From: Methanomicrobiales archaeon
Lineage (GTDB): Archaea > Halobacteriota > Methanomicrobia > Methanomicrobiales > Methanospirillaceae
Direction: 5' to 3'
Assembly: GCA_026394715.1 (NCBI GenBank)
Contig: JAPKXR010000178.1
Span: 1-45,382, forward strand
DNA length: 45,382 nucleotides
Shown here: piece after piece, positions 42,241 through 45,382 of the stretch
Layout of the letters: the number at the start of each line of letters is the position of its first letter
Position numbering within the stretch: position 1 is the stretch's first letter
Made by a program: the position numbers and the translations under genes
The notes under the pieces: model-generated
Database searches by the model: none
What the model was told of the DNA's origin: nothing
What the model saw: the letters and a program-made list of their open reading frames with translations, nothing else

Positions 42241-43065
42241 TCACGATAGGGATGCATTTTCCCATAATTCTTGAAAAACCCCTCTCAGCTGGGAATTCAG
42301 GACAGGATCACGAATCCTGATCATTGCATAAGGCCGGGCGAGATCTCTTTGATCCTCAGGTTCAAAAATGCATGTTGTTTTGTCCACAAGTATGAAGTTA
42401 TGTTCAGTGTTGCAAACCCGGATTTCAACCAGATCATGGTACAGTTGCCGGGTATCCTCATCCTGGATGCAGGAGGCGATTTGAGAAAAGAAATTTAAAT
42501 AAGGGGAATTGGGGTAAATTATTTTTACAAAAATTCCCCTTTTCAAAAGACTAACCAGGTTGTTCATTAATGAATATAATGTTCTTTCATCAGGTTCTGA
42601 ATTAAAAGAACCATAACGAATCTGAGTAACATATATCACTTCTTTTTTCGCTTCGTTGTGTATCCGTATGAAATAATTCAGGATATCTTCATTGCTATAC
42701 ATAATTTGTAAATCCTGAAGATTGGGTGATGTTTGATTTTTTCTCTCTAAACCCTGTTCGAGTTGAGTTATGGTATTTTTTAAATCCTCCCGCTGTTTTT
42801 CGTGTTCGATATAATATTTCATATAGATTCTCTGAAACGCAATTTCCGGAATGATGGCTTCGTATTTTTTTGGCCTTCCGGAATGCTCGATAATTATTTC
42901 ATTTATGAGAAGTTGGGAGAGCGTTTCATAGATTTTTCCCATAGGGACATGAGATTCTCCCGACAGAATTCTCGCATCAAGTGGGCCTTTTCGAAGCAGG
43001 CAGGCATAAATTAATGCCTGGTATTTAGAAAGACCGATCTTCTGGAGCAAATCGAGGTCAGACAT
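42241..43065 (-). CDS. TrmB-family transcriptional regulator
   Basis: 274 residues. An N-terminal winged helix (LLQKIGLSKYQALIYACLLRKGPLDARIL, PMGKIYETLSQLLINEIIIE) is followed by a coiled coil of about 40 residues (EHEKQREDLKNTITQLEQGLE) and a C-terminal phospholipase-D-like sensor domain (EVIYVTQIRYGSF, KIIYPNSPYL, EHNFILVDK). TrmB proteins usually regulate sugar or other small-molecule genes. Codon use is much richer in A/T than neighbouring genes. It is divergent from the epoxide-hydrolase-like gene across 63 bases, so it may control that gene. An AT-rich stretch before the ATG supplies the promoter. Confidence 0.83.
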   Translation of the reverse strand: MSDLDLLQKIGLSKYQALIYACLLRKGPLDARILSGESHVPMGKIYETLSQLLINEIIIEHSGRPKKYEAIIPEIAFQRIYMKYYIEHEKQREDLKNTITQLEQGLERKNQTSPNLQDLQIMYSNEDILNYFIRIHNEAKKEVIYVTQIRYGSFNSEPDERTLYSLMNNLVSLLKRGIFVKIIYPNSPYLNFFSQIASCIQDEDTRQLYHDLVEIRVCNTEHNFILVDKTTCIFEPEDQRDLARPYAMIRIRDPVLNSQLRGVFQELWENASLS

Positions 43066-43128
43066 TAAACTTCCTTGAGTTTATTTGGTGTGAATTGTTT
43101 AAATCACTATACCGAGAGAATACTGATT
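43066..43128. promoter_or_regulatory. Divergent promoter between TrmB and LEH-like genes
   Basis: GTTTAAATC at 43096-43104 lies about 29 bases before the plus ATG (43129) and about 35 bases before the minus ATG (43065). GAGTTTATTT (43077-43086) offers a second element for the minus gene. Neither gene has a strong ribosome site. Confidence 0.4.
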
Positions 43129-43545
43129 ATGACATCTATTACGACGAATCCCCAGTTTCCCCTTGAAGTCGTCAAGGCATTCTTTGCTGCAATGGCGACG
43201 CTCGACTACGACACGGCACTTTCGTATGTTTCCGATGATTGTGAGTACGATAACTTGCCCATGCCTGAGGCCAAGGTCTACGGGCCGGATGGTATTCGTG
43301 CCTTGCTGGAGCCATTTTTTGCGCCAACGCTCGAAAACGAGTTTGTTGTGCTGCGCGAAGCGGCACAAGGCCCCGTCGTATTTATGGAGCGACTCGATCG
43401 GCACCTCCTCCCAAATGGCTGGGTTGAGTTGCCCGTCACGGGTGTGATGGAAGTGCACCATGGGCGCATCACACTCTGGCGAGAGTACTTCAACCTGCCC
43501 ACGATCGCACCGATGTTTGCCCCGTTCCTAACAAAATCAACGTAA
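43129..43545 (+). CDS. Limonene-1,2-epoxide hydrolase-like/SnoaL-fold protein
   Basis: About 138 residues from the ATG at 43129; the track's upstream TTG adds eighteen unlikely residues. It is a cone-shaped NTF2/SnoaL fold. Residues matching the Rhodococcus limonene-epoxide-hydrolase active site are visible: Tyr40-x-Asn42 (Tyr53/Asn55) and Arg88-x-Asp90 (Arg99/Asp101). Glu119 in LWREYF stands where the water-activating Asp132 (LWRDYF) would be. An epoxide-opening or related activity is possible but not proved. Codon use and GC look bacterial rather than like the neighbours, so recent transfer is likely. TATA (GTTTAAATC) lies 29 bases before the start; the transcript may be leaderless. Confidence 0.75.
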   Translation: MTSITTNPQFPLEVVKAFFAAMATLDYDTALSYVSDDCEYDNLPMPEAKVYGPDGIRALLEPFFAPTLENEFVVLREAAQGPVVFMERLDRHLLPNGWVELPVTGVMEVHHGRITLWREYFNLPTIAPMFAPFLTKST

Positions 43546-43694
43546 ACTGCCTATAAGAACGTCGTTGCAGCGGTGAGATCAGAGCTAAAGGAATCGAGCA
43601 TCTCTTATAAATTAGCAGATGGAAAATCGTTCGAGGCCCCCCTGTGTCACCATAGGGGCTGTCGTCTTCGCATGAATCTATCCTTTAATTTTCA

Positions 43695-43737
43695 TCAAAA
43701 ATAATTCCTGCGATTGCAGGAGAGGATAATTATCCTC
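43695..43737 (-). terminator. Two stacked hairpins after the MTH865-like gene
   Basis: Five bases after the stop at 43742 is the perfect 16-base palindrome GAGGATAATTATCCTC (43722-43737), then the hairpin TCCTGC-aatc-GCAGGA (43706-43721), then ATTATTTTTG on the minus strand. Hairpin plus T-run is a strong termination signal. Confidence 0.6.
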
Positions 43738-43741
43738 GAAA

Positions 43742-43987
43742 TTACATTCCTGCACGGGAGAGAATTGTGTCAGCGACGCTATCCGCACTCTTGAAGGGGA
43801 AGTCGCTGGCGGTCAATAGCTTTCCTGCTTCTCCGGCGGTCATCTTCACAGCCCCTACCTGGCAGGTTGTGTCTGCACCCATTGGAAATGCTGCAATGAG
43901 GTCTGCGGGGGTCTTGATAGGAAATTTTGCGCCTTTGAGTGCTCCTGTGATTTGCGCATGGAGCTGGTCTTTTACAGATTGTGTCAT
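43742..43987 (-). CDS. MTH865-like family protein
   Basis: About 81 residues from an ATG at 43987; the track's TTG at 43999 is less likely. The family pattern ALKGAKFPIKTPADL, then AFPMGADTTCQVGAVKMTAGEAGKLL, then DFPFKSADSVADTI, is that of the small helical MTH865-like proteins found in methanogens. Their function is unknown. A TATA-like ACGTATATATCAC near 44020-44032 is placed for this gene. It is divergent from the Cys-rich winged-helix regulator, which may control it, and is followed by stacked hairpins. Confidence 0.85.
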   Translation of the reverse strand: MTQSVKDQLHAQITGALKGAKFPIKTPADLIAAFPMGADTTCQVGAVKMTAGEAGKLLTASDFPFKSADSVADTILSRAGM

Positions 43988-44052
43988 GGTTCTTACCAAC
44001 TCATACTGGATCGGTTTGTGATATATACGTGAGCGTCATAAAAATATACTAA

Positions 44053-44082
44053 GTAAAGTTACTACAGTTGCATGACCTTTAC
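44053..44082. promoter_or_regulatory. Inverted repeat in the MTH865/regulator divergent region
   Basis: GTAAAG (44053-44058) and CTTTAC (44077-44082) are reverse complements 18 bases apart, in a stretch that also has repeated TTACT/ACAGT words. It lies 45-74 bases before the regulator ATG and about 65-95 before the MTH865-like ATG, so it could bind the regulator. Confidence 0.3.
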
Positions 44083-44126
44083 AGTAATATTGTTGAACCA
44101 CGTACCCTGAGAGTAACGAGGCAGGA

Positions 44127-44873
44127 ATGGCAGGTACATCATCGGCATCTCAATTAAATGAAATCAAAACCGAAATCAACGGTCTAAGGAATGAATTAAA
44201 ACGCTTTATCGAAAATGCGAACACACAGAACATTCAGGCTGTAGTCAGCGATCTGAAAAACAACTATGCAAACCTTTTCGTGAACCACCATGTCGATACA
44301 GCACATACCGAATTATCGAAAAATATGGTTCCTGATTGTAAAATGCAGGAAAGCTGTTTTGCAGTATTCATGGAGTTTTTACAGGCCTCTGCGACACATA
44401 TCAAAGATGAACGGGTAAGCGAAGATCTCGTTATATCGTTCCGCGAACAGTTGAAGGGCATGAGAAAAAAAGGCCCATTTGAACGCTGTGATACCTGTTT
44501 CCAGGAAGTTAGCAGGCTCTTTGAAAAACAGGTTGACCTCATCAAGTCGCTTGGGATCTATGAACGTTCAAATAAGGAAAATCCACTATGTGCTGTTGTA
44601 TCTGATGACGACCTGGTCAGGAATATCCTTGAGCCCGTAGCTAATGTCCAGCGGTTCCAGATATTAAAATCCCTTACCGGGCAGACCCGAACCTTTTCAG
44701 AACTTTCACAGGTGACCGGACTCCGTGGTGGAAACCTGTTATTCCACATCAAGAAACTTACCGATACAGGAATGATCCTTCAGCGACATGAACGAGGGGA
44801 TTATATTATTACTGATAAAGGCTGGAAAACACTTAATAGGATAATTGACCTATATTCCGCACTTAATCCCTGA
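44127..44873 (+). CDS. Winged-helix regulator with N-terminal Cys-containing domain
   Basis: 248 residues. The first 30 residues form a coiled coil (NEIKTEINGLRNELKRFIENA). The middle domain carries four cysteines in two groups, PDCKMQESC and ERCDTCF, that could bind a metal, an iron-sulfur cluster or respond to redox. The C-terminal ArsR-like winged helix (about 170-240) shows ILEPVANVQRFQILKSLTGQTRTFSELSQ and GNLLFHIKKLTDTGMI. I do not recognise the family beyond that. GAGG lies six bases before the ATG. It faces the MTH865-like gene, so autoregulation and control of that gene are reasonable guesses. A/T content is high. Confidence 0.75.
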   Translation: MAGTSSASQLNEIKTEINGLRNELKRFIENANTQNIQAVVSDLKNNYANLFVNHHVDTAHTELSKNMVPDCKMQESCFAVFMEFLQASATHIKDERVSEDLVISFREQLKGMRKKGPFERCDTCFQEVSRLFEKQVDLIKSLGIYERSNKENPLCAVVSDDDLVRNILEPVANVQRFQILKSLTGQTRTFSELSQVTGLRGGNLLFHIKKLTDTGMILQRHERGDYIITDKGWKTLNRIIDLYSALNP

Positions 44874-44973
44874 TTTTGTAGACCGATTTATTCTAAAAAG
44901 ACAATAATCCAGTCGGCTGTCACAGTCAACAGTGTGCTGATTTTTTTTAAATCTTGAAAATATGGTCAGGGAA

Positions 44974-45057
44974 TTAGTATAGAAAAAGTATGCAAAAAGC
45001 GAACACGTACGTTCGTTTTGCGTACATTTGGACATATTTTGATTTAATGCGATACAT
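44974..45057 (-). pseudogene. Truncated dapL 5' remnant (27 codons)
   Basis: The minus-strand frame from ATG 45057 reads the first 15 residues of dapL with one change (Pro to Gln), then unrelated residues and a TAA at 44976-44974. It is too short to work. It shows that a dapL 5' end, with its original leader, was left here. Confidence 0.7.
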
Positions 45058-45068
45058 CCCTTTCGGCA
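45014..45068. repeat. Right copy of 55-base direct repeat
   Basis: Direct repeat partner of 41995-42049, 3,019 bases away. It carries a dapL start codon and 14 codons, and ends where the sequence of the AT-rich block begins. Together the two copies bracket the four-gene block. Confidence 0.85.
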
Positions 45069-45234
45069 ACGCGATCCAGGACCGGGCATCATTGCTGGGA
45101 TTATTTTTTTTAAAAAAGTTTACAGTATCCCGGGGCCGTAGGTATACAGATCCGCCTAATCAGCCTGTGCATTCATGATAGGGAAAAAGGCCCAACTTTG
45201 GAGGCCAAAAAGGTCCCGCGAAAAATAAAAGATT

Positions 45235-45382
45235 TCATGTCCCCAGCGGGGACTCATTCATGCCGAGGAAATCGAGTGCGTTCTCCCCGTATTGGACGGG
45301 TGCATACTTGGACCCGAAATGCGGGAGTCCCTTGAACCGCACGAGCCACGATCCGTTGATCTGCCCGGCAATCTGGACCGTA
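45235..45382 (-). CDS. Partial protein of unknown family (5' end outside window)
   Basis: This open frame enters from the right edge and ends with TGA at 45237-45235. About 48 C-terminal residues are visible, with segments such as QINGSWLVRFKGLPHF, SKYAPVQYGENA and a final FLGMNESPLGT. Composition is that of a real protein, and the GC matches the normal chromosome rather than the AT-rich block. I do not recognise the family from this fragment. T-rich sequence and short GGCC hairpins after the stop fit a terminator. Confidence 0.6.
   Translation of the reverse strand, partial: TVQIAGQINGSWLVRFKGLPHFGSKYAPVQYGENALDFLGMNESPLGT

Larger units (their letters stand above)
44874..45234. other. Junction region holding a dead dapL start
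   Basis: This stretch has no functional gene. A T-run at 44940-44948 probably ends the regulator transcript. The right copy of the 55-base repeat follows. From 45090 to 45118 a T8/A-rich TATA-like stretch faces the broken dapL start on the minus strand. T-runs and GGCC hairpins at 45180-45230 fit a terminator for the gene at the right edge. Confidence 0.6.

Noticed and set aside
45170-45184. 15-base near-match to 42238-42252 as further repeat sequence
   Set aside because: Offset (2,932) differs from the 55-base repeat (3,019), and the match is short enough to be chance.
1-45382. CRISPR array, rRNA, tRNA, insertion sequence or origin
   Set aside because: No regularly spaced direct repeats, no tRNA loops, no transposase or integrase motifs and no Orc1/Cdc6 gene with origin boxes were seen.

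Overview
The window reads as a chromosomal segment of a methanogenic euryarchaeon, most likely of the order Methanomicrobiales. The evidence is an HMf-type histone, RadA, FEN1 with a PCNA-binding tail, a multi-OB-fold RPA, archaeal-type AlaS, a split GMP synthase, AK6-type kinase, a presenilin-type protease with the same catalytic numbering as the Methanoculleus enzyme, the DUF39/NIL-ferredoxin homocysteine pair, and DapL/LysA lysine synthesis. Promoters look archaeal (short AT-rich TATA elements 20-30 bases before start codons). I found no tRNA, rRNA, CRISPR array or recognisable transposase.

Layout. 1-5.6 kb: a minus-strand signalling operon (giant 9-PAS hybrid kinase, stand-alone receiver, stand-alone CheB-type methylesterase cut by the left edge). 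5.7-8.0 kb: UPF0280 protein and a plus-strand 2H phosphoesterase/metallophosphoesterase fusion. 8.0-8.9 kb: non-coding, with one copy of a diverged ~470-base repeat. 8.9-12.0 kb: homocysteine pair, divergent from a Nif3-like and a SWIM protein. 12.0-15.6 kb: alaS and a membrane-bound winged-helix protein, followed by the second repeat copy. 16.2-21.5 kb: a secreted anchored protein and a three-gene coupled operon (glycosyltransferase, TPR/winged-helix protein, BrxD-like DUF2791 ATPase) with a small unknown protein upstream. 21.5-28.1 kb: hotdog thioesterase, pyrG (broken by a one-base frameshift), guaA PPase subunit, argD-hisC-AK6-CDP-alcohol transferase. 28.4-31.0 kb: lipoprotein serine hydrolase and an MscS channel. 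31.2-39.6 kb: information processing and housekeeping (fen1, presenilin homologue, NOG1 GTPase, HTH-CBS regulator, histone, PRC-barrel, phosphoglycolate phosphatase, radA, rpa). 39.6-42.0 kb: lysA and dapL.

42.0-45.07 kb is different. It is a visibly AT-richer block with two regulators, a limonene-epoxide-hydrolase-like protein and an MTH865-like protein. It is bounded by a 55-base direct repeat (53/55 identical): the left copy is the 5' end of dapL and the right copy is a dead 27-codon dapL start. This looks like an insertion into the dapL leader.

The strongest points for follow-up are the repeat-bounded block upstream of dapL, the orphan BREX-type ATPase operon, the diverged intergenic repeat, the pyrG frameshift, the 2H/metallophosphoesterase fusion, and several compact divergent promoters with palindromes (homocysteine genes, NOG1/HTH-CBS, the thioesterase).
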